34,933 nt of DNA from Lachnospiraceae bacterium (GCA_029067205.1 JAIEEY010000382.1:1-34933); one strand, 5' to 3'. Positions 17,214-25,227 are shown, counted from the first letter of the stretch. Notes: generated by a model from the letters alone, not told the origin. Numbers and translations: made by a program.

Positions 17214-17690
17214 TTATATTTTTAAGATCTTTTCCAATCCGAATTTCTGCGTCACCAGTCCGCAGCTTTCATAAAACATTCTGGCGCTCTCATTGCATGC
17301 CCACACGTTCAAGGTGACATTATAACAGCCTTGCTCTTTCGCATAATTCAGCACATGTTCATACAATGTCTTCCCGATATGCTGCCCCCTCCTGCCCTCA
17401 TCAACACACAAGTCATCGATATACAGCGTCCTGATATCTGTCAGGATATTGTCACCTGTATGCTGCTGAAATACGCAGAACGCATAACCCAGCACATTGT
17501 CCAGCTCATCAACCCCGACAAAAATCGGTCTCGTATCATCGTGGATCAATGTTTTCAACTCTTCATCCGTATACTTTTTCGTATTCCCCTTAAACAAATC
17601 CGGTCTGCCCTTGTGATGTACCATCAACACCTGACAAAGCAGACTGTTGATTCCGTCCATATCTTTCTCCTGTGCACGTCTTATATTCAT
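17214..17690 (-). CDS. GNAT family N-acetyltransferase
   Basis: A 158-residue acetyl-CoA-dependent acetyltransferase of unknown substrate. The beta4 strand and motif A read LYIDDLCVDEGRRGQHIGKT, with the R-R-G-Q-H-I-G-K acetyl-CoA loop. It is followed by NVWACNESARMFYESCGL, the C-terminal motif B signature. The start ATG 17690 (MNIRRAQEKDMDG) has AAGGAG nine bases upstream; the open frame extends six codons further to a TTG without a site. Stand-alone gene ending at the shared terminator. Confidence 0.9.
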   Translation of the reverse strand: MNIRRAQEKDMDGINSLLCQVLMVHHKGRPDLFKGNTKKYTDEELKTLIHDDTRPIFVGVDELDNVLGYAFCVFQQHTGDNILTDIRTLYIDDLCVDEGRRGQHIGKTLYEHVLNYAKEQGCYNVTLNVWACNESARMFYESCGLVTQKFGLEKILKI

Positions 17691-17723
17691 TATCGCCTTC
17701 TCCTTCAAAATGAGTAAAATTAC

Positions 17724-17752
17724 TTGTCATATTTCTTTCATCCTATTATAAT
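17724..17752 (+). promoter_or_regulatory. Promoter of the MATE transporter gene
   Basis: TTGTCA (17724-17729), 17 bases, then perfect TATAAT (17747-17752), about 60 bases before the MATE start codon. A good sigma-A-type promoter. Confidence 0.65.
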
Positions 17753-17814
17753 ACACAATGGATTGTTTCGCAAACACATACACAATTTATTTTATAGAAA
17801 GGACTGGTCATCTT

Positions 17815-19143
17815 ATGAACAAAAGTATGAACAAAGATTTAACTGTGGGAAATCCACAGACCGTACTCTGGAAATTCTGTCTCCCGATGTTTGGCAGCAT
17901 CATCTTCCAGCAGCTCTACAACATCGCGGACAGCCTTGTCGCCGGCAAATTTATCGGTGAAAATGCACTTGCCGCCGTCGGCAACAGCTACAATGTCACA
18001 CTCATCTTTATCGCGTTTGCCTTCGGCTGCAATATTGGCTGTTCCGTCATTGTATCCCAGTTTTTCGGTGCAAAAGATTACTGCCGCATGAAAACTGCCG
18101 TCTACACAACCCTGATTTCGAGCTCTGTATTATGTGCATTGCTGATGCTTCTGGGCTTCCTGTTCTGCGATCCACTGCTGGCACAGATGAAAACCCAGCC
18201 CGAGATCATGGCAGATTCCGCCCTCTACATGGACATTTACATACTGGGGCTTCCGTTCCTGTTCTTCTACAATATAGCAACTGGAATCTTCTCTGCACTC
18301 GGCGACTCGAAGACACCCTTTTACTTCCTCGCATTCTCGTCAACCTCCAATATCGCGGTTGATATTCTCTTCGTAAAATGTCTTGACATGGGCATCGCAG
18401 GCGTCGCGTGGGCGACCTTTCTGTGCCAGGGGATCAGCTGCATCCTTTCGATCTTATTGATCTTAAAAAGGCTCGCAGCGATCCAGACAGACAAAAAAGC
18501 AGAGCTGTTCTCATCAGCCCTGCTTAAAAAACTTGCAGTGATCGCCATACCAAGCATCCTGCAGCAGTCCTTTATCTCTGTCGGAAATATCTTTATCCAG
18601 AGTGTCATCAACAGCTTTGGAATCAGCGTCACTGCCGGATATTCCGCTGCTGTAAAACTCAACAATCTGGTGATTACGTCCTTCACCACACTCGGAAACG
18701 GCGTATCAAACTTTACCGCGCAAAATATCGGTGCCGGTATTCCGGACAGAGTAAAGAGCGGTCTGCGTGCCGGACTCAAACTGGTCTGGTGCATCTGTGT
18801 TCCGATCGTGCTCCTGTATGTCTGTTTTGGACAATATTTGCTCTTGTTATTCATGGATTCAACCTCCGCCGAGGCTTTGCTTACCGGAAAGCAGTTTCTG
18901 TGGATTCTGTCTCCTTTTTACTTCATAGTATCGGCAAAACTTGTGACAGACGGGGTACTTCGAGGTGCCGGTGCCATGAAAGCGTTTATGGCAGCCACCT
19001 TCACCGACTTGATTCTCCGTGTCATCCTCGCTTTTGGTTTCTCAGGTCTGTTTGGTTCCATCGGTATCTGGTGTGCATGGCCAATTGGCTGGACCATTGC
19101 GACCGGTATGTCTGTGTATTTCTATAAACAAATGAAATATTAG
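17815..19143 (+). CDS. MATE family efflux transporter
   Basis: A 442-residue inner-membrane antiporter of the multidrug and toxic compound extrusion family, with about 12 hydrophobic segments. The N-terminal GNPQTVLWKFCLPMFGSIIF, then the IADSLVAGKFIGENALAAVG segment and the second-half repeat (GNGVSNFTAQNIGAG), are typical of the DinF/NorM-like branch in Clostridia. ATG 17815 was chosen as start because GAAAGGA lies about 11 bases upstream; an upstream ATG at 17758 would sit almost on the promoter. Drug or metabolite substrate unknown. It converges on the feoB cluster, with only four bases between the stop codons. Confidence 0.93.
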   Translation: MNKSMNKDLTVGNPQTVLWKFCLPMFGSIIFQQLYNIADSLVAGKFIGENALAAVGNSYNVTLIFIAFAFGCNIGCSVIVSQFFGAKDYCRMKTAVYTTLISSSVLCALLMLLGFLFCDPLLAQMKTQPEIMADSALYMDIYILGLPFLFFYNIATGIFSALGDSKTPFYFLAFSSTSNIAVDILFVKCLDMGIAGVAWATFLCQGISCILSILLILKRLAAIQTDKKAELFSSALLKKLAVIAIPSILQQSFISVGNIFIQSVINSFGISVTAGYSAAVKLNNLVITSFTTLGNGVSNFTAQNIGAGIPDRVKSGLRAGLKLVWCICVPIVLLYVCFGQYLLLLFMDSTSAEALLTGKQFLWILSPFYFIVSAKLVTDGVLRGAGAMKAFMAATFTDLILRVILAFGFSGLFGSIGIWCAWPIGWTIATGMSVYFYKQMKY

Positions 19144-19147
19144 TACA

Positions 19148-19282
19148 TCAATGACATCCCTTGCATTTGCTGCAGTCGCCACCGCACTGCAGCGATTTTC
19201 CGCTTTTCTTGTCACGAACCATACTGCGCACAGCCAGACCTATGACTGCAAGCAGCATCGCCAAAGTAATCGCTGTTCCCAT
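19148..19282 (-). CDS. FeoB-associated Cys-rich membrane peptide
   Basis: A 44-residue protein: one hydrophobic helix (ITLAMLLAVIGLAVRSMV), a basic linker, then CGGDCSKCKGCH at the end. This is the single-span, Cys-rich peptide that commonly follows feoB in Firmicutes and may help deliver or sense iron. The start ATG 19282 has AAGGGGGG upstream. It begins 26 bases after the feoB stop and is probably in the feoB transcript. Confidence 0.85.
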   Translation of the reverse strand: MGTAITLAMLLAVIGLAVRSMVRDKKSGKSLQCGGDCSKCKGCH

Positions 19283-19308
19283 AAATACCCCCCTTTCAGG
19301 AAAAAGAG

Positions 19309-21465
19309 CTATTTGGCAAGCATTTTTCCACCGCCATTGAATTTCAGTGTTGTACTCTCTTTGTATGGTCTGACAAGCAGATAGATAAATGCCAGCACAA
19401 ACAGAAATGCGATCGCTGTGCCAATGCCAAATACACCTGATGTAACCAGTGTGCCAATCTGGTAAATACACATGGAAACGATGTAGGCAAGACCACACTG
19501 ATAACCGATTGCAAACCAGAACCACTTTACATTGTTCATTTCCCGCTTAATAGCGCCCATTGCTGCAAAACAAGGTGCACACAGCAAGTTAAATACCAAG
19601 AATCCATACGCTGCGACTGGTGTCATTACTGCTGCAAGATTTCCCCAGATCTCCGCTCCGTCCTCTGCAACCTCCGCAAAGCCAAACAGCATACCAAATG
19701 TCGCTACAACATTCTCCTTCGCAATCAGACCTGTGACGGCTGCAACAGCCATCTTCCAGCCTTCGCCGCCCTGTGTCCAGCCGAGCGGTGCAAAAATCCA
19801 TGCAATACCGCTGCCGATCTTTGCAAGAATACTCTCGTTTAGCTCCTCAACCATTCCAAAGCCTTCCTCTGCCCTTCCGAAGCTCATCAGGAACCACAGA
19901 ACGATTGTCGATAACAAAATGATCGTCCCCGCCTTCTTAATAAATGACCAGCCGCGCTCCCACATGCTCCTGAGCACATTGCCCACTGTCGGCATGTGGT
20001 AGGCAGGAAGCTCCATGACAAACGGTGCCGGATCCCCTGCAAACATCTTTGTCTTCTTTAAAATAATACCAGAACAGATAATCGCCGCAATACCTACGAA
20101 ATAAGCACTCCAGGCCACCCAGCCCGCGTTGTCAAAAAACGCGCCTGCGATCAATGCGATGATCGGCAGTTTCGCCCCGCACGGAACAAATGTCGTTGTC
20201 ATGATCGTCATCTTGCGATCCCTGTCATTCTCAATCGTCCTTGATGCCATGACACCCGGAACACCACAGCCGGAACCGATCAGCATCGGGATAAATGATT
20301 TCCCTGAAAGACCAAATTTGCGGAAAATCCTGTCCATGATGAACGCCACACGTGCCATATATCCGCATGCTTCCAGAAATGCGAGGAATATGAACAACAC
20401 TAACATCTGAGGCACAAAGCCAAGCACGGCACCGACACCTGCCACGATACCGTCAAGAATCAATCCTGACAGCCAGTCTGCACATCCGATTGCCTCAAGC
20501 CCGCCCTCGATCGCCGGCGGTATGATTTCTCCAAACAAAACATCATTCGTCCAGTCTGTCACCCATGTCCCCACAGTCGTGACAGATATATAATATACCA
20601 AGAACATCACCACTGCAAAGATTGGCAGCGCGAGCCATCTGTTCGTGACAATCTGGTCAATCTTATCCGACACTGTCATTTTATTCCTGTTCTTTTTGGT
20701 GATACAATCATTGATGATTCCCGAAATATACACATACCTTTCATTCGTAATGATACTCTCCGTGTCGTCATCAAAGGCATCTTCCAATGCCTTGATTTCA
20801 CTGGTTACATCGGGAATATTGCTCATAAGGTTTGCAATCTTATCGTCTTTCTCCAAAAGTTTGATTGCAAAGAACCTCTTCTGTTCCTGCGGAATCTCTG
20901 AGTCGAGCTTATCCTCAACCGCGCCGATGATCTTCTCCGCCTTTTCGTCAAATGTATGGACAGGAAGCGCTGCCCTTTTCTTTGCTGCCGCAACAGCTTT
21001 GCTGACTGCCTCGTCCACTCCTGTGCCTTTCAATGCAGAGATTTCTACCACCTCACATCCAAGCTTTTTAGAAAGCTTATCGATATGTGCCTTATCCCCA
21101 TTTTTCTCTAGGATATCCGCCATATTGACTGCCATGACAACCGGGATCCCAAGCTCCATCAGCTGTGTCGACAGATAGAGATTTCTCTCGATATTGGTAC
21201 CATCCACAATGTTCAGGATCGCGTCTGGTCTCTCGCCGATCAGATAATTTCTGGCCACGACCTCCTCCAGCGTATAGGGTGACAGGGAATAAATACCTGG
21301 TAGATCCATAATGACTACTTCCTTATTCCCTTTCCATTTACCCTCCTTTTTCTCAACTGTTACACCTGGCCAGTTTCCCACAAACTGATTGGAACCTGTC
21401 AGTGCATTGAACAGTGTGGTCTTACCGCAGTTTGGATTACCCGCTAGTGCTATTTTAACTGACAT
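19309..21465 (-). CDS. feoB: Ferrous iron transport protein B
   Basis: A 718-residue GTP-gated Fe(II) transporter of the inner membrane. The N-terminal G domain has G1 GNPNCGKT (9-16), switch I GNWPGVTVEKKEG, G3 DLPGIYSL and G4 NMAD, followed by a GDI-like helical segment. From about residue 275 a polytopic membrane domain carries the two FeoB repeats, with IGSGCGVPGV and FVPCGAKLPI motifs whose cysteines are characteristic. Length is normal for the family. An own promoter lies at 21536-21565 next to an operator-like palindrome. Downstream is the Cys-rich peptide gene; upstream are two feoA genes. Confidence 0.97.
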   Translation of the reverse strand: MSVKIALAGNPNCGKTTLFNALTGSNQFVGNWPGVTVEKKEGKWKGNKEVVIMDLPGIYSLSPYTLEEVVARNYLIGERPDAILNIVDGTNIERNLYLSTQLMELGIPVVMAVNMADILEKNGDKAHIDKLSKKLGCEVVEISALKGTGVDEAVSKAVAAAKKRAALPVHTFDEKAEKIIGAVEDKLDSEIPQEQKRFFAIKLLEKDDKIANLMSNIPDVTSEIKALEDAFDDDTESIITNERYVYISGIINDCITKKNRNKMTVSDKIDQIVTNRWLALPIFAVVMFLVYYISVTTVGTWVTDWTNDVLFGEIIPPAIEGGLEAIGCADWLSGLILDGIVAGVGAVLGFVPQMLVLFIFLAFLEACGYMARVAFIMDRIFRKFGLSGKSFIPMLIGSGCGVPGVMASRTIENDRDRKMTIMTTTFVPCGAKLPIIALIAGAFFDNAGWVAWSAYFVGIAAIICSGIILKKTKMFAGDPAPFVMELPAYHMPTVGNVLRSMWERGWSFIKKAGTIILLSTIVLWFLMSFGRAEEGFGMVEELNESILAKIGSGIAWIFAPLGWTQGGEGWKMAVAAVTGLIAKENVVATFGMLFGFAEVAEDGAEIWGNLAAVMTPVAAYGFLVFNLLCAPCFAAMGAIKREMNNVKWFWFAIGYQCGLAYIVSMCIYQIGTLVTSGVFGIGTAIAFLFVLAFIYLLVRPYKESTTLKFNGGGKMLAK

Positions 21466-21535
21466 ACTTTACCCCTTTCTCCTGTACAGGATAAAACCTG
21501 TAACCGTTTTGTTTGTTGTTGCTACTCATTATTTT

Positions 21536-21565
21536 ATTATACTCATTTTAATTAGTTTGTGCTAA
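21536..21565 (-). promoter_or_regulatory. Promoter and operator-like palindrome in front of feoB
   Basis: Minus-strand TTAGCA (21560-21565) is followed after 18 bases by TATAAT (21536-21541). The palindrome TTAG-N6-CTAA (21552-21565) overlaps the -35. The same 14-base pattern, identical at 11 positions, covers the promoter in front of the first feoA gene (22225-22238). It is probably the site of an iron-responsive repressor, perhaps of the DtxR/IdeR type. Confidence 0.55.
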
Positions 21566-21580
21566 CTCATTGGCAAAAAA

Positions 21581-21802
21581 TTATTCTACGACAATCATCT
21601 CCGCATCAGCTTTCCTTAGAGACAGCTCATACCCCCTGACAGTCACTTCCACCGGATCTCCCAGCGGTGCTACCTTGCGCACAAAGACCTCCACGCCCTT
21701 TGTGATGCCCATATCCATGATCCTTCTCTTGACAGGTCCCTCACCGTTAAGCTTAGACACTTTCACCGTCTGTCCGCACTGTACTTCCTTTAGCGTTCTC
21801 AT
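21581..21802 (-). CDS. feoA: FeoA family protein (second copy)
   Basis: A 73-residue cytoplasmic SH3-like protein that assists FeoB. It carries the MRTLKEVQCGQTVKVSKLNG start, the VKRRIMDMGITKGVEVFV core (the R-MDMG-T-G motif) and ends in LRKADAEMIVVE. AAGGGGG lies in front of the start. It is second in the feoA-feoA-feoB order, 115 bases before feoB, with an extra promoter between the two. Confidence 0.93.
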   Translation of the reverse strand: MRTLKEVQCGQTVKVSKLNGEGPVKRRIMDMGITKGVEVFVRKVAPLGDPVEVTVRGYELSLRKADAEMIVVE

Positions 21803-21816
21803 TTTCTATACCCCCT

Positions 21817-21834
21817 TGCGTGCTTCGGCACGCA
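21817..21834. repeat. Small UUCG-type hairpin before feoA
   Basis: TGCGTGC-TTCG-GCACGCA stem-loop immediately upstream of the ribosome binding site of the second feoA gene; it may set the level of translation or stabilise the message end. Confidence 0.5.
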
Positions 21835-21845
21835 TACCAATCAAT

Positions 21846-21872
21846 AGTTTGAAAGTGGTCTCCTTTCAAACT
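21846..21872. repeat. Hairpin between the two feoA genes
   Basis: Arms AGTTTGAAAG (21846-21855) and CTTTCAAACT (21863-21872) with a 7-base loop. On the minus strand the 5' arm and loop contain AAAGGAG, but no proper reading frame with a start at usual spacing follows. Confidence 0.5.
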
Positions 21873-21918
21873 TATACTGCTCACTTCCAACATGTTTCTT
21901 CGAATAGCCGCCAGGCAG

Positions 21919-22128
21919 CTAAACGACAATCTTATTTGCCATATCCCTTCCAATAGCAACCCTGGAATCTTTTACATTGACAATCATGCTTCCGTTGATA
22001 TCAGATATCACTGTAATAATTCCGCCAACCACAAACCCGAGCTTCTCAAGAAACTGTCTCGTTTCCTCTTTTCCGCCCACTTTCTTAATTTCCATTTTCT
22101 CACCAACATTCGCCATACTCAACGGCAT
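21919..22128 (-). CDS. feoA: FeoA family protein (first copy)
   Basis: A 69-residue FeoA-like protein starting at ATG 22128 (MPLSMANVGEKMEIKKVGG), with GAGGAG nine bases upstream. The core is TRQFLEKLGFVVGGIITVIS, ending in VAIGRDMANKIVV. The second copy differs substantially in sequence, so this is an old paralogue pair and not a recent duplication. First gene of the iron-uptake operon, under the promoter at 22227-22255. Confidence 0.92.
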   Translation of the reverse strand: MPLSMANVGEKMEIKKVGGKEETRQFLEKLGFVVGGIITVISDINGSMIVNVKDSRVAIGRDMANKIVV

Positions 22129-22223
22129 GCACTCATCTCCTCTTCTCATTTACAGACCTGTGTATCCATTGGTATACAAATCTGTTTTGCGTGTGACACT
22201 TTTATTAATGTATCCTTACATTT

Positions 22224-22255
22224 GTTAGTATACGCTAACATACATTAGTTGTCAA
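22224..22255 (-). promoter_or_regulatory. Strong promoter with overlapping operator for the feo operon
   Basis: On the minus strand TTGACA (22250-22255), 17 bases, TATACT (22227-22232). The 16-base palindrome GTTAG-N6-CTAAC (22224-22239) covers the -10, and an additional CTAA-N6-TTAG lies in the spacer. This layout would let a bound repressor block RNA polymerase when iron is sufficient. The same half-sites recur in front of feoB. Confidence 0.7.
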
Positions 22256-22288
22256 CACCTAAATATGATTTATTTATAATATTTAACC

Positions 22289-22330
22289 AAAAAAGCACAT
22301 TTTGCAACTTCTGTCACAAAACGTGCTTCT
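22289..22330 (-). terminator. Intrinsic terminator of ldh
   Basis: Arms AAGCACATTTTG (22293-22304) and CAAAACGTGCTT (22317-22328), one mismatch, followed on the minus strand by a run of six T (22287-22294 region). It lies just after the ldh stop. Confidence 0.75.
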
Positions 22331-22345
22331 TTTATTTCACCATAA

Positions 22346-23302
22346 CTATATGTCAAGTTCCCTGATCACTGTCGCAAGCGTATCAGCCGACTGCTTCAGC
22401 TTCGCCTGCTCCTCTTCATTCAAGGAAATCGGCACCCTGGTCTGTATGCCGTCCTCACCCAGCACAGCAGGCATACTCAGCGCAATCCCCTCGATACCAT
22501 ACTCCCCGTGTATCATGCGCGATATCGGCAGAATAGACCGCTCATTCCGCACGACTGCCTCGCAGATTCGCCTTACTGACATGGCAATACCATAGTAAGT
22601 TGCCCTCTTTTTGGAGATGATCTCATAGGCACAGTTCTTGACCTCCGCCGCGATCCGTTCCATGGACTCCTCATGCTGGAAATGCCCTCTCAGCTCACAG
22701 AAATCATTCAATGGCACACCAGATACATTCGCACTGCTCCACGCAGCAATCTCACTGTCCCCATGCTCACCGATAATAAAAGCGTGAACGCTCTTGCTGT
22801 CCACATCGAGATGTTCGCCCAGCTTGTATTTGAGTCTCGCACTGTCAAGCACTGTACCCGAACCAATCACCCTGTCCTCCGGCATATTGCTGAGCTTGCA
22901 CGCCACATAAGTCAGGATATCGACCGGATTGGATACAATCAACAATATTCCCTTATAATTCCTGCTCGCGATCTCCGGGATAATACTCTTGTAAATACCT
23001 ACATTCTTGTGCACCAGGTCAAGCCTTGTCTCGTCCGGTTTCTGGTTTGCCCCCGCTGTGATAATGACAATCGACGCATCCACAATGTCATCATAACCGC
23101 CCGCATAGATATCCACATGACCGATAAACGGGATGCCATGCGCGATGTCAAGCGCCTCTCCCTCCGCCTTGTCATGGTCTGCATCAATCAGTACCATCTC
23201 CGAAAACAGTCCGCTCTGCATCAGGCAGAATGCCGTCGCCGCCCCCACAAAACCGCAGCCCACAATCGCAACCTTTCTCTTGTTGATCACTACATCATTC
23301 AT
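22346..23302 (-). CDS. ldh: L-lactate dehydrogenase
   Basis: A 318-residue cytoplasmic NAD-dependent enzyme reducing pyruvate to L-lactate during fermentation. The Rossmann loop is VGCGFVGAATA. The substrate-specificity loop GANQKPDETR has Gln87, which marks lactate instead of malate dehydrogenase, and the catalytic Arg93. D153 and R156 (LDSARLKY) and H180 (EHGDSE) complete the active site. AAGGAGG lies in front of the ATG. A promoter-like sequence lies upstream at 23389-23417, with a palindromic element between it and the gene. A terminator follows. Confidence 0.95.
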   Translation of the reverse strand: MNDVVINKRKVAIVGCGFVGAATAFCLMQSGLFSEMVLIDADHDKAEGEALDIAHGIPFIGHVDIYAGGYDDIVDASIVIITAGANQKPDETRLDLVHKNVGIYKSIIPEIASRNYKGILLIVSNPVDILTYVACKLSNMPEDRVIGSGTVLDSARLKYKLGEHLDVDSKSVHAFIIGEHGDSEIAAWSSANVSGVPLNDFCELRGHFQHEESMERIAAEVKNCAYEIISKKRATYYGIAMSVRRICEAVVRNERSILPISRMIHGEYGIEGIALSMPAVLGEDGIQTRVPISLNEEEQAKLKQSADTLATVIRELDI

Positions 23303-23330
23303 ACTCTAAGTCCTCCTTGCTTTTCAACGA

Positions 23331-23380
23331 TTCAGAACAGTATTTTCGCAGAAGCTAATGCACAACCCTGTTCTGAACAG
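23331..23380. repeat. Palindromic element in the ldh leader, related to the one at 15485-15541
   Basis: TTCAGAACAG (23331-23340) and CTGTTCTGAA (23368-23377) flank a loop with TCGCAGAAGCTAATGCACA. The first element read on the minus strand contains CTGCGCAAGCTGCACA in the same loop position and the same TTCTGAACAG arm. So the window holds two diverged copies of one short palindromic family. Confidence 0.55.
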
Positions 23381-23388
23381 CCGCTTTC

Positions 23389-23417
23389 ATTATTTTATAT
23401 ATTTCCCTTTTTGGCAA
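23389..23417 (-). promoter_or_regulatory. Probable ldh promoter
   Basis: TTGCCA (23412-23417), 17 bases, AATAAT (23389-23394) on the minus strand. The transcript would include the palindromic element before the ldh start. Confidence 0.45.
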
Positions 23418-23476
23418 TATAATTCACAACTTCCATAAACATCATCATGATATCATTTCAAAAACAGCTCCTAAAG

Positions 23477-23890
23477 TCACACTGCAAACCCGTTCGAAGT
23501 CATATGCGCAACCTGGTTTCCAAGTTCATCGCTGATCGTCACCTCATAATAACAGGTCTTTCTTCCCTCTTTGATCTTCCTGGCCACCGCGATCAGCTTA
23601 CTTCCTTTTGCCCTTCCCAGAAAACTGATCGAAGCATTCAGGGATACCTGTGGGGTTTTGTTCCAGTTGGAAGCCACCGCGAAGGCAAAATCTGCCAGCG
23701 TAAAAATCGCCCCTCCCATGACAGCCCCCAAAGCATTGCGGTGTGTATCATTTAATACCATGGAACACTTTGCGTATCCTTCATCGATCTCATCGATCAC
23801 TGCCCCGTTCACCGTCGCAAAACGGTCATGTGAAAATCTCTCCCGCACTTCGTCAATCGTCATTATCGTATTCTCATTTGTCTCCTGCAT
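23477..23890 (-). CDS. PaaI-family hotdog thioesterase
   Basis: A 137-residue hotdog-fold acyl-CoA thioesterase. The NALGAVMGGAIFTLADFAFA segment is the hotdog helix with the HN..G...GG..F.LAD signature of the PaaI/YdiI group (H-R-N here, with the catalytic Asp of LAD). It is followed by VSLNASISFLGRAKGSKLIA. AGGAGG sits before ATG 23890. Substrate unknown; phenylacetyl- or other aryl-CoA esters are typical for relatives. Single gene. Confidence 0.85.
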   Translation of the reverse strand: MQETNENTIMTIDEVRERFSHDRFATVNGAVIDEIDEGYAKCSMVLNDTHRNALGAVMGGAIFTLADFAFAVASNWNKTPQVSLNASISFLGRAKGSKLIAVARKIKEGRKTCYYEVTISDELGNQVAHMTSNGFAV

Positions 23891-23934
23891 AGCCCCTCCT
23901 CATATATTTTTGCATTTGTGTATGCATCTATAAT

Positions 23935-23960
23935 GAAAGCATGGCACTAAACCATGCTTC
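23935..23960 (-). terminator. Possible terminator after the unknown gene at 24052
   Basis: AAGCATGG (23937-23944) and CCATGCTT (23952-23959) form an 8-base-pair stem with a 7-base loop. The minus-strand T-run is weak (TTTCATT), so this is a tentative call. Confidence 0.4.
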
Positions 23961-23974
23961 CATGCAATATCCAT

Positions 23975-24052
23975 TTACTTTACTACCATTCCCAACGTTC
24001 CCATAATGTATGCAATCTCTCTGTTCACAGCCTCTGTCGTCACGCCAGACAT
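23975..24052 (-). CDS. Possible 25-residue peptide, translationally coupled (tentative)
   Basis: The stop codon of the preceding gene overlaps an ATG (TAATG at 24050-24054). This opens a 25-codon frame, MSGVTTEAVNREIAYIMGTL plus five residues, ending at TAA 23975-23977, fifteen bases before a hairpin. The peptide has a plausible amphipathic helix and natural-looking composition. It may be a real small protein, a C-terminal extension reached by frameshifting, or the remnant of a longer gene. Too short to be sure. Confidence 0.25.
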   Translation of the reverse strand: MSGVTTEAVNREIAYIMGTLGMVVK

Positions 24053-24516
24053 TAATATTCCAATGGCTTTCTGATCTCCATCAGTTCTTTCAGCTTCAGC
24101 AGGAGCGCAAGATACACTCCATTCTGCACACCTTCCGCCCAGACAGCACCCTTCACGTCACCGCGGAGCACATATTTTGACAAAATATCTCCCAAGACGG
24201 TTATCTCCTGCAAAGAACAGGCACTGATCACGCGAAGCTCATCCGCCGCCGTCTTAATGCGGTATCGTGAAAGAGTATACACATAATTCCTATTAATAAA
24301 ATCCGTCTTCTTAACTTCCTTAACAAAACTAAGCAGCGTTGAATCATAGGTAGGAACCGCCATAGAATTCTTTTCAATCCCCTCGCCGCTATAAATACCT
24401 GTTGCCTTCGTGCCGCTTTTCTCCTGAAGCCATGACAGATACCGCATCAACCGCGCCACGTCATCCTTATAACAAATGATAATTTCGTCCCTCGAAAGCC
24501 TCAAACTGTCCTGCAT
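24052..24516 (-). CDS. Hypothetical protein
   Basis: A 154-residue soluble protein that I do not recognise. It starts MQDSLRLSRDEIIICYKDD and has no signal peptide or membrane segment. The middle contains YVYTLSRYRIKTAADELRVI, and the C-terminus is a leucine-rich helix (YLALLLKLKELMEIRKPLEY). The mix of predicted strands and helices suggests a compact single domain. ATG 24516 is preceded by GGGAGGAACG, a reasonable binding site. Flanked by a thioesterase and a divergent VanZ gene, with no functional clue from context. Confidence 0.7.
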   Translation of the reverse strand: MQDSLRLSRDEIIICYKDDVARLMRYLSWLQEKSGTKATGIYSGEGIEKNSMAVPTYDSTLLSFVKEVKKTDFINRNYVYTLSRYRIKTAADELRVISACSLQEITVLGDILSKYVLRGDVKGAVWAEGVQNGVYLALLLKLKELMEIRKPLEY

Positions 24517-24635
24517 ACGCGTTCCTCCCTATATCCTATTTTCCACAATTCTTTATTCTATTCTAACATAAAACAAAAAAATGTACAGTCATTCTTTCCA
24601 AATTTTGTTTTTCGATAAACTTTATAAAAAATTAA

Positions 24636-24665
24636 TTGCCTATTCCTATGCCTTCTAGTTATGAT
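24636..24665 (+). promoter_or_regulatory. Possible promoter of the VanZ-like gene
   Basis: TTGCCT (24636-24641), 18 bases, TATGAT (24660-24665), about 30 bases before the VanZ start codon. The 177-base intergenic region is otherwise AT-rich without further recognisable signals. Confidence 0.4.
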
Positions 24666-24693
24666 AAAAATATCTTTTTACAGGAGAATGACT

Positions 24694-25227
24694 ATGACAT
24701 TTAAAAAATTTGTGAAAACGTTACTGCGTTTTATCCTAAAACCGTTATCTTTTATCCCTGCACTATTGATGATGTATATCATCTTTTCCTTTTCGGCACA
24801 GGACGGCACTACTAGCGCCAACCAAAGCTACAAGATATCCTACAAAGCCGTGTCCATCGCTGACCGTGCACTCGACCTGCAGCTGACGGACAAGCAGATC
24901 TCACGCTGTATCCGCAAGATACACTTCTATGTGCGGAAGATTGCACATTTCACGGAATACTTCCTGCTCGCAGTTACCGTAGCATTTCCTCTGTATGTGT
25001 ATGGCATACGCGGAATCTGGCTGGTCATCGCCGGAGGAATTCTCTGTGTCGGCTTTGCCGCACTCGATGAACTTCACCAATACTTTGTCGGCGGACGCAG
25101 CTGCTCAGTGCGCGATGTGATCATTGACAGCGGTGGTTCTCTGATCGGTATCTTAATTGTGAGAGTTTTTGGATATATCGGAAGAAAGACAATCTTTGAA
25201 CCACTGAGCAGTAAACACCAATCATAA
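24694..25227 (+). CDS. VanZ-like membrane protein
   Basis: A 177-residue protein with four hydrophobic segments and the VanZ signature RKIAHFTEYFLLAV near the middle. This is followed by DELHQYFVGGRSCSVRDVII and DSGGSLIGI (conserved E, H, R, D and D residues). Relatives of VanZ confer low-level teicoplanin tolerance in enterococcal clusters, but most genomic copies have unknown function. ATG 24694 (MTFKKFVK) was chosen because GGAG lies eight bases upstream; an ATG two codons earlier is only two bases from it. Single gene ending before an intrinsic terminator. Confidence 0.9.
   Translation: MTFKKFVKTLLRFILKPLSFIPALLMMYIIFSFSAQDGTTSANQSYKISYKAVSIADRALDLQLTDKQISRCIRKIHFYVRKIAHFTEYFLLAVTVAFPLYVYGIRGIWLVIAGGILCVGFAALDELHQYFVGGRSCSVRDVIIDSGGSLIGILIVRVFGYIGRKTIFEPLSSKHQS

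Noticed and set aside
22346-23302. Malate dehydrogenase instead of lactate dehydrogenase
   Set aside because: The specificity loop has Gln (GANQKPDETR), which indicates lactate; malate enzymes carry Arg there.
22673-23422. 249-residue open frame on the plus strand
   Set aside because: Antisense to ldh, whose active-site motifs are all intact; the frame is a by-product of ldh codon usage.
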